64,000 bases of DNA from an uncultured Albidovulum sp. (GCA_913064775.1 CAJYAD010000004.1:124001-188000); one strand, 5' to 3'; positions 27,218 to 36,302 are shown, numbered from the stretch's first letter. Made by a program: numbers and translations. The notes: a model not told the origin generated them from the letters alone.

Positions 27218-28087
27218 TCACTGCTTGTGCTTTTCCTCGAACTCAAAGCCGTATTCGTAGGATCGAAGCGGCTCCGGGCTCAAGTCATACGTCGCGCGGC
27301 GTAGGAAATCCATCATCTGTTTGGCGTCGGACCTTAGCGGCGCCAGCGCGTCGGCGGGGATCGGATCGCCGATCGCCACCCGCACCGTGCCACCAACGCG
27401 GGCGCGGAATTCCTTGATCAGCAGCGCCACGCGCAGGGTCGGATGCAGGTGGCTCATCAACTGGAACAGGCGGGAATTGTGGCCCTCGAAGAACACCGGC
27501 ACCACCGTCGCGCCCGAGCGCGCGATCATCTTGGCGGTGAAATTGCGCCAGCCCGGATCCATCGGCCGCCCGAAGGGCCGCGCCGCGGTGGACACCGTGC
27601 CGCCCGGAAACACCCCGATCGCGCCGCCCTCGGCCAGATAGGCCAGCGCCTCGGCCCGTGTGCGCAGGTTCAGCGCCACGGCTTCCTTGGTCTCGTCGAA
27701 CGAGATCGGCAGGATGATGCGGTTCAGCTCTTGCGCGCGCTTGAAGACGTTATGCGCCAGAATGCGGAAATCGCCGCGCGCGCGGTCCAGCAGCAGGCCC
27801 AGCATCAGCCCGTCGAGAATGCCGTAGGGATGGTTCGACACCACCACCAAGGGCCCGGTGGCGGGGATGTTTTCCAGCGCCCCCGCCGTCACCTCCAGCC
27901 GCAGGCCGTAGCGCGCGGCCATCACTTCCCAAAAGCTGCGGCCCGCGGCCACCTCGTGCTCATAACCCCGGGCGCGGCGGATCAGGCCGAGGCGGCCGGT
28001 CGAGTTCTCGATCGCACGGATCACTGCCCGGCCCGAGCGGGACCGGGCCGAATGGGAATAGCTGATCTCTCGGGTGGCCTGCGGCAT
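27218..28087 (-). CDS. Lysophospholipid acyltransferase family protein
   Basis: A 289-residue PlsC-like acyltransferase. [17 protein letters not shown] is motif I; it has His-x5-Asp rather than the usual His-x4-Asp, a variant seen in the NHPxG-type subgroup. The [21 protein letters not shown] segment is motif III and [14 protein letters not shown] is motif IV. No clear N-terminal membrane helix is seen, though GPLVVV and similar segments are hydrophobic. It probably transfers an acyl group to lysophosphatidate or another lyso-lipid, possibly an ornithine lipid intermediate. Adjacent to murI on the same strand. The acceptor is not settled by sequence. Confidence 0.82.
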   Translation of the reverse strand: MPQATREISYSHSARSRSGRAVIRAIENSTGRLGLIRRARGYEHEVAAGRSFWEVMAARYGLRLEVTAGALENIPATGPLVVVSNHPYGILDGLMLGLLLDRARGDFRILAHNVFKRAQELNRIILPISFDETKEAVALNLRTRAEALAYLAEGGAIGVFPGGTVSTAARPFGRPMDPGWRNFTAKMIARSGATVVPVFFEGHNSRLFQLMSHLHPTLRVALLIKEFRARVGGTVRVAIGDPIPADALAPLRSDAKQMMDFLRRATYDLSPEPLRSYEYGFEFEEKHKQ

Positions 28088-28179
28088 GGCGATCTCTTCG
28101 GGCGGAACTGGGCGCGCGTATAGCGGCGCGCGCCCCGATTTTCACCCGAAAAGATCACGGTTTGTTGACGCCCCCGCGC

Positions 28180-31100
28180 TTATTCGGCGGCGTGTTGCAT
28201 CCCCGCCGCGCCCTTGCGGAAGCGCTCAAACATCTGGCCGCGCAGCTTCTCGGCCTTGGCCGCGTTGGCCGCCTTCACCGGCCCGAAACCGCGCACCTTC
28301 AGCGGCAGTTCGGCGATCTGCACCGCGACCTCCAGATTTTCGGCCGTCAGGTCGCGCAGCACTTCCGCCATATCGGCCTCATAGGCCTTGATGGCGGCGC
28401 GCTCAGCCCGGCGTTCCGCGGTGCGGCCGAAGGGGTCGAAAGGCGTGCCGCGCAGGCCCTTCATCTTCGCCATCAGCGCGAAGCCGCGCAGCATCCCCGA
28501 CCCGAAGGTCCTCTTCAACGGGCGCCCCTCGGGGCCCTGTTTCGACAAGAGCGGCGGAGCCAGATGGAATTTCATCTTGAAATCGCCATCAAACATCTCG
28601 CGGGCCTTGGCTGCGGTTTCCAGATGCAGCCGGGCGACCTCATATTCGTCCTTGTAGGCCAGCACCTTGTGATAGCCCTTGGCGACCGCCTCCTTCAGGC
28701 GGGCATCGCCGATACCGTCCACCAGCTTGCGGTAGCGCCGGGCCAGCCGCTTGCCCTGATACTTGGTCAGATGCTCGGCCCGGAAGGCGATCTTGTCCTC
28801 AAGGCTTTTCGGCAGCGGGACCACGTCAGGGGTGATGACCTTCTCGGCCTGGTCGGGATGGGCGGCGGCCCAGCGGCCCAGCTCAAACGCGCGCTTGTTG
28901 GCGTCGACGGCGGCGCCGTTCAGCGTGATCGCCGTCAGGATCGCGTCATGGCCAATCGGGATCAGCGCCATCTGCCAAGCGGCGCCGAAGACCATCATGT
29001 TGGAATAGATCGAGTCGCCCATCAGCACGCGGGCCAGTTCGGTCGCGTCGAACAGGCCCAGCCGCTCCTTCAGCCGCGCTTCAAGAGCAAGCTCCAAACG
29101 GTCGGAAGGAATACGGAATTCCGTGTTGCGGGTGAATTCCCCGGTGACGATGTCATGGCGGTTCACCACCGCGCCGGTGCGTCCCGTGGTCATCAGGCCC
29201 AGGGTCTTGGCCCCCGCCGTCACCACCAGATCGCCGCCGATCACGGCATCGGCCTCGCCCACCGCGACGCGGATCGCGCTGATGTCCTCGGGGCGGTTGG
29301 CGATGCGGCAATGGATGTGCACCGCGCCGCCCTTCTGCGCCAGACCCGCCATCTCCATCATGCCGGCGCCCTTGCCGTCGACATGCGCCGCCATCGCCAT
29401 GATCGCGCCGACCGTCACCACGCCGGTGCCACCAACGCCGGTGATCACCACGTTATGGGTGCCATTGATCGCCGGCAGCTCCGGCATCGGCAGATCGGGC
29501 AGATCGACCTCGACCGTCGCGGCCTTCTTCACCTTGGCGCCTTCGAGCGTCACGAACGACGGGCAGAAGCCCTTGAGACAAGAGAAATCCTTGTTGCAGG
29601 ACGACTGGTCGATCGCCCGCTTGCGGCCAAGTTCGGTCTCGACCGGGACGATCGAGACGCAGTTCGACTGCACCCCGCAATCGCCGCAGCCCTCGCAGAC
29701 GTCGGTGTTGATGAACACCCGCTTGTCGGGATCGGGGAACTTGCCGCGCTTGCGCCGGCGGCGCTTTTCGGCGGCGCAGGTCTGCACGTAAACAATGGCC
29801 GACACGCCCTTGATCTTGCTGAACTTCTCCTGCACCGGCATCAGTTCGGCGCGTTCATGGATCTCAACCCCCGACGGGAAGGCCTTCAGGTCGATTTCTT
29901 CCTTCTCGTCGTAGACCACGGCGATGTGCTTCACGCCCATCGCCTGGATCTCGCGCACGATGCGGTCGGCGGACAGGTCGCCCTCGTTGGTCTGGCCGCC
30001 GGTCATCGCCACGGCATCGTTGTAAAGGATCTTGTAGGTCATGGTGGTGCCAGCCGCGACCGCGGCGCGGATCGCCAGCACGCCCGAGTGGTTGTAGGTG
30101 CCGTCGCCGAGGTTCTGGAACACATGGTCGCGGTTCGAGAACAGCGATTCCCCGATCCAGTTCGCGCCCTCGCCGCCCATCTGGGTGAAGCCCATGGTCG
30201 AGCGGTCCATCCACTGCACCATGTAGTGACAGCCGATCCCGGCATAGGCGCGGCTGCCCTCAGGCACCTTGGTGGAACTGTTGTGCGGACAGCCCGAGCA
30301 GAAATAGGGCAGACGCGCCGCCAGATCCTGGGCGTTGTCGGCCTTGCGCGCATCTTCCAGCTTCTCGATGCCGGCGCGGATGCGGTCGGTGCCGCGGTCT
30401 TCCTCGATGAAGATATCGCCCAGCTTCTCGGCGATCATGATCGGGTCAAGCGCATAGCGGGTCGGGAACAGCTCGACCCGGCGGCCGTTTTCCCAGCTGT
30501 CGCCCTTGTGCCAGCCATAGACGCGGCGGCCCTTCTGGTCGTCGAAGACCGCCTCCTTGACCTGCACCTCGATCAGCTTGCGCTTTTCCTCGACCACGAT
30601 CACCAGATCGAGGCCCTCGGCGAATTCATGGAAGCTTTCCATGTCCAGCGGGAAGGTCTGCGCGACCTTGTAGGTGGTGATGCCCAGCCGGTCACATTCG
30701 GCCTCGTCGATGCCCAGCAGCGCCAGCGCGTGCTGCAGGTCGAGCCAGTTCTTGCCCGCCGCCACAAGGCCGATCTTGGCACCCGGCTTGCCCCAGACCC
30801 GTTTGTCGATTCTGTTCGCGCGTGCAAAGGCTTCGGCGGCGAACCTCTTGTAGTCGATCATCCGCGCTTCCTGCAGCAGCGGCGTGTCGACCATGCGGAT
30901 GTTCAGCCCGCCCATGGGCATCTTGAAATCCGGCGTGACAAAGCTTTGGCGGAAGGGGTCGCCATCGACCACCGCCGTCGCCTCGATCGTGTCCTTCATC
31001 GTCTTGAGGCCGACCCAGACCCCGGCGAAGCGGCTCAGCGCCCAGCCGTAGATCCCCAGTTCGAGGATCTCCTGCACCCCGGCGGGGCTGACCACCGGCA

Positions 31101-31602
31101 TATAGGCATCGACCATCGCCCAATCCGACTGGTGCAGCGTGGTCGAGGATTCGCCGGTGTGGTCGTCGCCCATCGCCATCAGCACGCCGCCATTGGGCGA
31201 GGTGCCGGCCATGTTGGCATGGCGCATCACGTCGCCCGAGCGGTCGACCCCCGGCCCCTTGCCGTACCACAGAGCGAAGACACCCTCATACTTGCCCTCG
31301 CCGCGCAGCTCCGCCTGCTGGCTGCCCCAGATCGCGGTGGCTGCGAGGTCCTCGTTCAGGCCTGGCTGGAACTGCACGTCGCTCTCGGTCAGCAGCTTTT
31401 CGGCCCGGGCCATCTGTAGGTCGACCGCGCCAAGCGGCGAGCCGCGATACCCCGTCACATAGCCTGCCGTGTTCAGCCCCGCCTTCGCGTCGCGGGCCTT
31501 CTGCATCAGCATAAGCCGCACCAGCGCCTGGGTTCCGTTCAACAGCACCGGGGATTTCGTCAGGTCGAAACGATCCGAAAGTTTCACGTCCTGCTTGCTC
31601 AT
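28180..31602 (-). CDS. Fused indolepyruvate:ferredoxin oxidoreductase family protein
   Basis: A 1,140-residue single-chain version of IorA plus IorB. Residues about 10-450 are the pyruvate-oxidoreductase-like N-terminal part (NGTQALVRLMLMQ, GYVTGYRGSPLGAVD). LPYFCSGCPHNSSTKVPEGS, GGEGANWIG and NLGDGTYNHSGVLAIRAAVA (thiamine diphosphate domain) follow, then an Fe-S motif CEGCGDCGVQSNC and NITGVGGTGVV-like IorB (ITGVGGTGVVTVGAIMAMAA). The C-terminal 250 residues are the usual extra domain. Such enzymes oxidise aryl- or branched-chain 2-oxoacids to acyl-CoA. ATG 31602 has GGGAGGT seven bases upstream. A TATAAT promoter and a perfect dyad lie upstream, and the divergent gene is a LysR regulator. 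Confidence 0.93.
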   Translation of the reverse strand: MSKQDVKLSDRFDLTKSPVLLNGTQALVRLMLMQKARDAKAGLNTAGYVTGYRGSPLGAVDLQMARAEKLLTESDVQFQPGLNEDLAATAIWGSQQAELRGEGKYEGVFALWYGKGPGVDRSGDVMRHANMAGTSPNGGVLMAMGDDHTGESSTTLHQSDWAMVDAYMPVVSPAGVQEILELGIYGWALSRFAGVWVGLKTMKDTIEATAVVDGDPFRQSFVTPDFKMPMGGLNIRMVDTPLLQEARMIDYKRFAAEAFARANRIDKRVWGKPGAKIGLVAAGKNWLDLQHALALLGIDEAECDRLGITTYKVAQTFPLDMESFHEFAEGLDLVIVVEEKRKLIEVQVKEAVFDDQKGRRVYGWHKGDSWENGRRVELFPTRYALDPIMIAEKLGDIFIEEDRGTDRIRAGIEKLEDARKADNAQDLAARLPYFCSGCPHNSSTKVPEGSRAYAGIGCHYMVQWMDRSTMGFTQMGGEGANWIGESLFSNRDHVFQNLGDGTYNHSGVLAIRAAVAAGTTMTYKILYNDAVAMTGGQTNEGDLSADRIVREIQAMGVKHIAVVYDEKEEIDLKAFPSGVEIHERAELMPVQEKFSKIKGVSAIVYVQTCAAEKRRRRKRGKFPDPDKRVFINTDVCEGCGDCGVQSNCVSIVPVETELGRKRAIDQSSCNKDFSCLKGFCPSFVTLEGAKVKKAATVEVDLPDLPMPELPAINGTHNVVITGVGGTGVVTVGAIMAMAAHVDGKGAGMMEMAGLAQKGGAVHIHCRIANRPEDISAIRVAVGEADAVIGGDLVVTAGAKTLGLMTTGRTGAVVNRHDIVTGEFTRNTEFRIPSDRLELALEARLKERLGLFDATELARVLMGDSIYSNMMVFGAAWQMALIPIGHDAILTAITLNGAAVDANKRAFELGRWAAAHPDQAEKVITPDVVPLPKSLEDKIAFRAEHLTKYQGKRLARRYRKLVDGIGDARLKEAVAKGYHKVLAYKDEYEVARLHLETAAKAREMFDGDFKMKFHLAPPLLSKQGPEGRPLKRTFGSGMLRGFALMAKMKGLRGTPFDPFGRTAERRAERAAIKAYEADMAEVLRDLTAENLEVAVQIAELPLKVRGFGPVKAANAAKAEKLRGQMFERFRKGAAGMQHAAE

Positions 31603-31636
31603 GCCGCACCTCCCATGCCCACAAAGCGTTTCCGCC

Positions 31637-31664
31637 ATTATAGGTCACAAATCCTGACCTACAA
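31637..31664 (-). promoter_or_regulatory. Promoter of the indolepyruvate oxidoreductase gene with dyad operator in the spacer
   Basis: On the minus strand, TTGTAG (31659-31664) and TATAAT (31637-31642) are 16 bp apart. The spacer holds a perfect dyad TAGGTCA-caaatcc-TGACCTA (31641-31661) that overlaps both hexamers. The dyad contains the LysR signature T-N11-A (TCACAAATCCTGA). The placement predicts repression of the oxidoreductase gene when a protein is bound. A further palindrome CGAATATTCG lies at 31667-31676. Confidence 0.65.
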
Positions 31665-31689
31665 AGCGAATATTCGAGCCATGCATCTA

Positions 31690-31717
31690 TTGCAAGGCTG
31701 GTCTGCAACCTTATAAC
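31690..31717 (+). promoter_or_regulatory. Putative promoter of the LysR gene
   Basis: TTGCAA (31690-31695) and TATAAC (31712-31717) with a 16-bp spacer, 44 bp before the LysR ATG. The dyad at 31641-31661 is centred about 73 bp upstream of the predicted start, the usual distance for a LysR recognition site. Confidence 0.5.
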
Positions 31718-31760
31718 AGCCGCAAAGCAAATGGCCCCTGTGCCTAAAGATGGTTTCATA

Positions 31761-32672
31761 ATGGACTGGGACAAGCTCAGAATCTTTCACGCGGTGGCCG
31801 ATGCGGGCAGCCTGACCCATGCGGGTGAGGTGCTGCACCTGTCGCAATCGGCGGTGTCGCGCCAGATCCGCGCGCTGGAAGAGAGCCTGAACACCACCCT
31901 GTTCCACCGCCACGCACGGGGCCTGATTCTCACCGAGCAGGGGGAATTGCTGTTCGACGCGACCTCCTCGATGGTCAAGCGGCTCGACGCGGCCTCGGCC
32001 CGGATCCGCGATGCCGAGGACGAAGTCTTCGGTGAATTGCGTGTCACCACCACGATCGGCTTCGGCACGCTTTGGCTCGCACCGCGTCTGTCGACCCTCT
32101 ATGACCGCTACCCCGATCTCAAGATCGACCTGATGCTGGAAGAGCGCGTGCTGGATCTGCCGATGCGTGAGGCCGACGTGGCGATCCGCATGAAGGAACC
32201 CAGCCAGGCCGATCTGATCCGCAAGCGGCTGATGAACATCCGCATGCGTCTGTATGCGTCGGAAAACTATCTGGCCGCACGGGGCACGCCCGAGAAGCTG
32301 GAGGATCTCAGCCAGCACCGGCTGATCTGCCAGAACACCCAGGCCTCGCAGGTGGCGGCTGGCGCGGCGCTGGTGCAATCGCTGCTGGCCTATGACGTGC
32401 CGTCGACGCTGACGGTGAACAATTACTTCGGCGTGCTGCAAGGCGTGCTCAGCGATCTGGGCGTCGGCGTGCTGCCCGATTACCTGACCCACGACTTCCC
32501 CAATCTGGTGCGGGTGCTGCCGGATGTGGAATCGGGCGAGGTGCCGGTCTTTCTGGCCTACCCCGAGGAGCTGCGCCATTCCAAGCGCATCGCCGCCTTC
32601 CGCGATTTCGTCAGCGAAGAGATTTTCGCCTATCGCAAGCGCAAGCAGCAACGCAATGACGATTCTAGCTGA
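31761..32672 (+). CDS. LysR-family transcriptional regulator
   Basis: A 303-residue regulator. Residues 1-60 are the LysR winged helix: MDWDKLRIFHAVADAGSLTHAGEVLHLSQSAVSRQIRALEESLNTTLFHRHARG. Residues about 90-300 are the periplasmic-binding-like effector domain. Start chosen at ATG 31761 by family alignment; no strong ribosome site. Divergent from the oxidoreductase gene with a 158-bp gap that carries the dyad, so it likely controls that gene and itself. The C-terminus is basic and Gln-rich (YRKRKQQRNDDSS). The effector could be an aromatic 2-oxoacid, which is inference. Confidence 0.9.
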   Translation: MDWDKLRIFHAVADAGSLTHAGEVLHLSQSAVSRQIRALEESLNTTLFHRHARGLILTEQGELLFDATSSMVKRLDAASARIRDAEDEVFGELRVTTTIGFGTLWLAPRLSTLYDRYPDLKIDLMLEERVLDLPMREADVAIRMKEPSQADLIRKRLMNIRMRLYASENYLAARGTPEKLEDLSQHRLICQNTQASQVAAGAALVQSLLAYDVPSTLTVNNYFGVLQGVLSDLGVGVLPDYLTHDFPNLVRVLPDVESGEVPVFLAYPEELRHSKRIAAFRDFVSEEIFAYRKRKQQRNDDSS

Positions 32673-32705
32673 AGCCCCCGCCCACCAAGCCGATCTCGGC
32701 CGCCA

Positions 32706-32806
32706 AGGGATATTTCCACCAGAGTGACGGCAAAAACCGCCGCACCCGTTTCATTGTTCCCCAAATACGCCGGGGGTGCAGGGGGCCCGGCCCCCGCCGC
32801 TGAAGC
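32706..32806. repeat. Dispersed bipartite inverted-repeat element, copy C
   Basis: AGGGATATTTCCACCAGAGTGA on the left, a short centre with a CGGC-aaaaa-CCGCCG hairpin, the inverted half TTTCATTGTTCCCCAAATAC, then CGCCGGGGGTGCAGGGGGCC and a GC hairpin GGGGGCC-CGG-CCCCC. It begins 33 bp after the LysR stop. Orientation is opposite to copies A and D. Confidence 0.7.
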
Positions 32807-32903
32807 GGCAATATAATCGCGGGTTTCCGGCCTGCGTCCCACCTGCGAAAGCAGGTATGCGCGCAACACATGGCAGCCATGCTGCACCTGCGGCATGATT
32901 CTA

Positions 32904-32933
32904 CTTGATCGGCGCAGCCCCAGTCCCTAGATC
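32904..32933 (+). promoter_or_regulatory. Promoter of the candidate sRNA
   Basis: CTTGATC with hexamer TTGATC (32905-32910), a 17-bp spacer and CTAGATC with hexamer TAGATC (32928-32933). The -10 resembles the CTATATC-like form of RpoH-type (heat-shock sigma) promoters in Rhodobacter more than a housekeeping -10; this is by recall. Immediately upstream are three perfect small inverted repeats: ACCTGC-gaaa-GCAGGT (32841-32856), CATGGC-a-GCCATG and GCAGC-cat-GCTGC. Confidence 0.45.
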
Positions 32934-32940
32934 CAATCTC

Positions 32941-33018
32941 GAAGGCGGGGCCGAGAGATCTGCAACGCCTTTTACCTCCCTGTTGGACTTTGGCCGAGCT
33001 TTGCTCGGCCTTTTTTTT
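32941..33018 (+). ncRNA. Candidate small RNA of about 78 nt upstream of purL
   Basis: Predicted to start about 7 nt after the TAGATC -10 element and to end in the terminator at 32992-33018. The 5' part forms a hairpin AAGGCG (32942-32947) with CGCCTT (32966-32971). A single-stranded linker with CCTCCC (32975-32980), an anti-Shine-Dalgarno-like motif, follows; then comes the terminator hairpin with an eight-T tail. Hairpin, exposed CCTCC and terminator is the architecture of Hfq-type trans-acting sRNAs. No open frame with a start and ribosome site fits. It could instead be a long purL leader, but the terminator would stop that transcript 312 bp before purL. Compare with known Rhodobacter sRNAs such as CcsR and StsR. 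Confidence 0.55.
32992..33018 (+). terminator. Intrinsic terminator of the candidate sRNA
   Basis: GGCCGAG-CTTT-GCTCGGCC with an eight-T run (33011-33018). The stem is 7-8 GC-rich base pairs with a tetraloop-sized loop. This is the strongest intrinsic terminator in the window and there is no protein gene immediately upstream on that strand, which points to an RNA gene. Confidence 0.85.
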
Positions 33019-33330
33019 GCCTCTGACAGGCCCTGCCCGGAAATGATGCGCGATTTCGGGTGCCCGCCCGGCGATCAGGCAGGATGCGCTCGCGGCGGCT
33101 TCGGTCCTGCCCGCAAGGGCCGCCACCGCCGGGCAAATAGGCCATCTCCACCTTGGGTTGCATACGACATCCAGCGCTCAACGTCAGATCCTTCTGAATT
33201 GCACCCGGCGCGACACCGCCCAGAGGGCCTTTGGGCGGCCCGCGCCGCAAGGAGGCGGCCCGAAGCGGCGGATCGGGTCTTCCTTCCGCCGGACCTCCTG
33301 CCTAAAAGGGGCCAAATCCGGGAGAGTCAC
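33019..33330 (+). other. 312-bp leader region of purL
   Basis: Between the sRNA terminator and the purL ATG no gene is supported, although the purL frame stays open upstream to 32905. The stretch is GC-rich and contains inverted GC segments such as GGGCGGCC repeats near 33230-33260. The purL promoter should lie here, since the upstream terminator separates purL from LysR and the sRNA. Confidence 0.4.
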
Positions 33331-35490
33331 ATGCAAGAGCCGCAGATCACCGAAGAGCTGGTTGCCGCCCACGGGCTGAAACCCGACGAATACCAGCGCA
33401 TCCTCGATCTGATCGGTCGGGAACCCAGCTTTACCGAGCTGGGGGTCTTCTCGGCGATGTGGAACGAGCATTGTTCCTACAAGTCGTCGAAGAAATGGCT
33501 GCGCACCCTGCCGACCGAGGGGCCCCAGGTGATCTGCGGCCCGGGCGAGAACGCCGGTGTCGTCGATATCGGCGATGGTCAGGCGGTGGTCTTCAAGATG
33601 GAAAGCCACAACCATCCCTCCTACATCGAACCGCATCAGGGCGCGGCCACCGGCGTCGGCGGCATCCTGCGCGACGTCTTCACCATGGGCGCCCGCCCGA
33701 TCGCGGCGATGGACAGCCTTTCCTTCGGCGCGCCCAGCCATCCCAAGACCGCGCATCTGGTCAAGGGCGTGGTCGAGGGCGTGGGCTCCTACGGTAATTG
33801 CTTTGGCGTGCCGAACGTCGGCGGCGAAGTGCGCTTCCATCCCGCCTATAACGGCAATTGTCTGGTCAATGCCTTTGCCGCCGGTCTGGCCGATGCCGAC
33901 AAGATCTTCTATTCGGCCGCCTCGGGCGTCGGCATGCCGGTGGTCTATCTTGGCGCCAAGACCGGCCGCGACGGGGTTGGCGGCGCGACCATGGCCAGCG
34001 CCGAATTCGACGACACGATCGAGGAAAAGCGCCCCACCGTTCAGGTCGGCGACCCGTTCACCGAAAAGCGCCTGCTTGAGGCCTGTCTGGAGCTGATGGC
34101 CTCGGGCGCGGTGATTTCCATTCAGGACATGGGCGCCGCGGGGCTGACCTGTTCGGCGGTCGAGATGGGCGACAAGGGCAGCCTTGGCATCCGGCTGGAT
34201 CTGGACCGCGTGCCCTGCCGCGAGCCGGGCATGAGTGCCTATGAGATGATGCTGTCTGAAAGCCAGGAGCGCATGCTCATGGTGCTGAAGCCCGAGCGCG
34301 AGGCCGAAGCCAAGGCGATCTTCGACAAATGGGATCTGGATTTCGCGATTGTCGGTGAAACCATCGCCGAGGACCGCTTCCTCATCATCCACGGCAATGA
34401 GACCAAGGCTGACCTGCCGTTGAAGGCGCTGTCCGGCACCGCGCCGGAATATGACCGCCCCTGGGTCGAGACCCCGGCGGCCGAAGAGCTGGGCCCGGTC
34501 CCCGCCGTCGATCCGATCGACGCGCTGAAGGCGCTGATCGGCAGCCCGAACTATGCCCACAAGGCCTGGGTGTGGGAGCAATACGATACCTCCGTCATGG
34601 CCGACACGGTGCGCGCGCCGGGTCTGGGCGCGGGCGTGGTGCGGGTGCATGACACCGGCAAGGCGCTGGCGTTCACCAGCGACGTGACGCCGCGCTATGT
34701 GAAGGCCAACCCCCATGAGGGCGGCAAGCAGGCGGTGGCCGAGGCGTTCCGCAACCTCTCGGCCTGCGGTGCCCGGCCGCTGGCCGCCACCGACAACCTG
34801 AATTTCGGCAATCCCGAGAAGCCCGAGATCATGGGCCAGCTCGTCGGCGCGATCAAAGGCATCGGCGAGGCCTGTCTGGCGCTCGACATGCCGATCGTCT
34901 CGGGCAACGTCAGCCTTTACAATGAGACCGATGGCGTGGGCATCCTGCCGACGCCGACGATCGGCGCGGTGGGGCTGCTGGACAGCCTCGACGACCTGAT
35001 CGCGGGCGCGCCGGTCGAGGGTGATCTGGCAATGCTGATCGGCAACCCCGGCAGCCATCTGGGGCAATCGGCGCTTCTGGCCGAGGTCTTCCACCGCGAA
35101 GAGGGCGACGCACCGGCGGTGGATCTGGAGGCCGAGCGCCGCCACGGCGATTTCATCCGCGCCAACCGTGCGCTGATCTGCGCCTGTACGGATCTGTCGG
35201 ACGGCGGCCTCGCGCTGGCCGCCTTCGAGATGGCCGAGGGCGCCGGGCTGGGTGTGACGCTGGAGAGCGGCGACATGGCCGAGCTTTTCGGCGAGGATCA
35301 GGCCCGCTATCTGGTCGCCTGCCGCTTCGACCAGGCCGAGGCGCTGATGGTCACGGCGGGCCAGGCGGGCGTGCCGGTGACCAGCGTCGGGCGGTTCGGT
35401 GGCAGCACGGTGAAACTGGGCGGGGCCGAGGCGCCGCTGGAGGCACTGAGCGCGCTTTACCGCAGCGCCTTCGCGCAGGCGGTGGGGTAA
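33331..35490 (+). CDS. purL: Phosphoribosylformylglycinamidine synthase subunit PurL
   Basis: A 719-residue small-type PurL, which works with PurQ (glutaminase) and PurS, neither of which is in the window. It converts FGAR to FGAM in purine synthesis with [59 protein letters not shown] and LSESQERML are catalytic and nucleotide-binding blocks. [22 protein letters not shown]-type and [18 protein letters not shown] blocks mark the second half. ATG 33331 has GGGAGAG upstream and matches the family start. Followed by repeat copy D and bolA. Confidence 0.96.
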   Translation: MQEPQITEELVAAHGLKPDEYQRILDLIGREPSFTELGVFSAMWNEHCSYKSSKKWLRTLPTEGPQVICGPGENAGVVDIGDGQAVVFKMESHNHPSYIEPHQGAATGVGGILRDVFTMGARPIAAMDSLSFGAPSHPKTAHLVKGVVEGVGSYGNCFGVPNVGGEVRFHPAYNGNCLVNAFAAGLADADKIFYSAASGVGMPVVYLGAKTGRDGVGGATMASAEFDDTIEEKRPTVQVGDPFTEKRLLEACLELMASGAVISIQDMGAAGLTCSAVEMGDKGSLGIRLDLDRVPCREPGMSAYEMMLSESQERMLMVLKPEREAEAKAIFDKWDLDFAIVGETIAEDRFLIIHGNETKADLPLKALSGTAPEYDRPWVETPAAEELGPVPAVDPIDALKALIGSPNYAHKAWVWEQYDTSVMADTVRAPGLGAGVVRVHDTGKALAFTSDVTPRYVKANPHEGGKQAVAEAFRNLSACGARPLAATDNLNFGNPEKPEIMGQLVGAIKGIGEACLALDMPIVSGNVSLYNETDGVGILPTPTIGAVGLLDSLDDLIAGAPVEGDLAMLIGNPGSHLGQSALLAEVFHREEGDAPAVDLEAERRHGDFIRANRALICACTDLSDGGLALAAFEMAEGAGLGVTLESGDMAELFGEDQARYLVACRFDQAEALMVTAGQAGVPVTSVGRFGGSTVKLGGAEAPLEALSALYRSAFAQAVG

Positions 35491-35507
35491 AATAACATTG
35501 CGACAGG

Positions 35508-35580
35508 AAGGGGGCTGTCTGCCCCCCTTGCCCTTGCGGGCTTACCCCCCGAGGATATTTACGCCAGAAAGAAGCGCAGG
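35508..35580. repeat. Dispersed repeat, copy D (single half with GC hairpin)
   Basis: AAGGGGGC-tgtct-GCCCCCCTT hairpin, a short GC link, then CCCCCCGAGGATATTTACGCCA and GAAAGAAG. It matches the GC hairpin plus half-unit of copies A and B, but the inverted second half is not seen. It begins 18 bp after the purL stop, so it may end purL transcription before bolA. Confidence 0.6.
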
Positions 35581-35653
35581 TGGGGTGGGCGCCTTGCTTG
35601 CGCGCGACAGGCGCCCTAGATTTGGCGCAGGACATAGGAAGGACAGGCAATTC

Positions 35654-35896
35654 ATGGCTATGGAAGCCCACGATATCGAGGCCTTGATCCGCGCCTCGTT
35701 CCCCGAGGCGAAGATCACGATCACCGATCTGGCCGGGGACGGCAATCACTGGGCGGCCGAGGTGGTGGACGAAAGCTTCCGCGGCATGAACCGTGTCCAG
35801 CAACAGCGCGCCGTCTATGCCAGTCTCAAGGGCAAGATGGATGGGGCGCAGGGTGAATTGCATGCACTGGCGCTGACCACCAAGGCGCCGGAGTGA
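35654..35896 (+). CDS. bolA: BolA-family protein
   Basis: An 80-residue BolA domain protein. Sequence MAMEAHDIEALIRASFPEAKITITDLAGDGNHWAAEVVDESFRGMNRVQQQRAVYASL shows the conserved DGNH/HFE-like loop and FxGxxxxxQHRxVY-type helix (here FRGMNRVQQQRAVY). BolA proteins bind a shared [2Fe-2S] cluster with a CGFS glutaredoxin, and the Grx4 gene follows 46 bp downstream, a classic pair in iron and Fe-S signalling. ATG 35654 has AGGAAGGAC upstream; a second ATG two codons on is possible. It closely resembles the YrbA/IbaG subgroup. Confidence 0.92.
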   Translation: MAMEAHDIEALIRASFPEAKITITDLAGDGNHWAAEVVDESFRGMNRVQQQRAVYASLKGKMDGAQGELHALALTTKAPE

Positions 35897-35942
35897 TCAG
35901 AAAACCCCGGGCCCGGCCCGGACGAACAGGAAAGGCTTCGAC

Positions 35943-36302
35943 ATGAGCGCGAAAGAAAAGATTCAAAGCACGATCGACAGCGCCGACGTGGTGCTGTTCA
36001 TGAAGGGCAGCAAGAGCATGCCGCAATGCGGCTTCTCCAGCCGCGTCGCGGGGGTGCTGAACTTCATGGGCGTGGAGTTCAGCGATGTGGACGTGCTGTC
36101 CGACCCCGACATCCGTCAGGGGATCAAGGATTTCTCGGACTGGCCGACGATCCCGCAGCTTTACGTGAAGGGCGAGTTCGTGGGCGGCTGCGACATCATC
36201 ACCGAGATGACCCTGTCGGGGGAGCTGGATCAGCTGTTCGAGACCAAGGGCGTGACCTACAACAAGGAAGCCGCCGACAAGATCCGCGAAGCCAACGGCT
36301 GA
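35943..36302 (+). CDS. grxD: Monothiol glutaredoxin Grx4 (CGFS type)
   Basis: A 119-residue glutaredoxin with the single-cysteine CGFS motif (Cys29-Ser32) after KGSKSMPQ. WPTIPQLYVKGEFVGGCDIITEM holds the cis-Pro and the glutathione-binding CD. It carries a glutathione-coordinated [2Fe-2S] cluster in a dimer or with BolA and delivers it or senses iron. Length matches the family (115 in E. coli). It lies directly after bolA and should form an operon. Confidence 0.96.
   Translation: MSAKEKIQSTIDSADVVLFMKGSKSMPQCGFSSRVAGVLNFMGVEFSDVDVLSDPDIRQGIKDFSDWPTIPQLYVKGEFVGGCDIITEMTLSGELDQLFETKGVTYNKEAADKIREANG

Noticed and set aside
28162-31419. 1,085-codon open frame opposite the indolepyruvate oxidoreductase gene
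   Set aside because: It mirrors a conserved gene, has no ribosome site or recognisable motifs and is rich in His, Arg and Gln, as expected for antisense of high-GC DNA.
32810-33018. 6S RNA, SRP RNA or tmRNA at the terminator upstream of purL
   Set aside because: No long closing stem between the ends, no SRP or tmRNA motifs; a short sRNA fits better.
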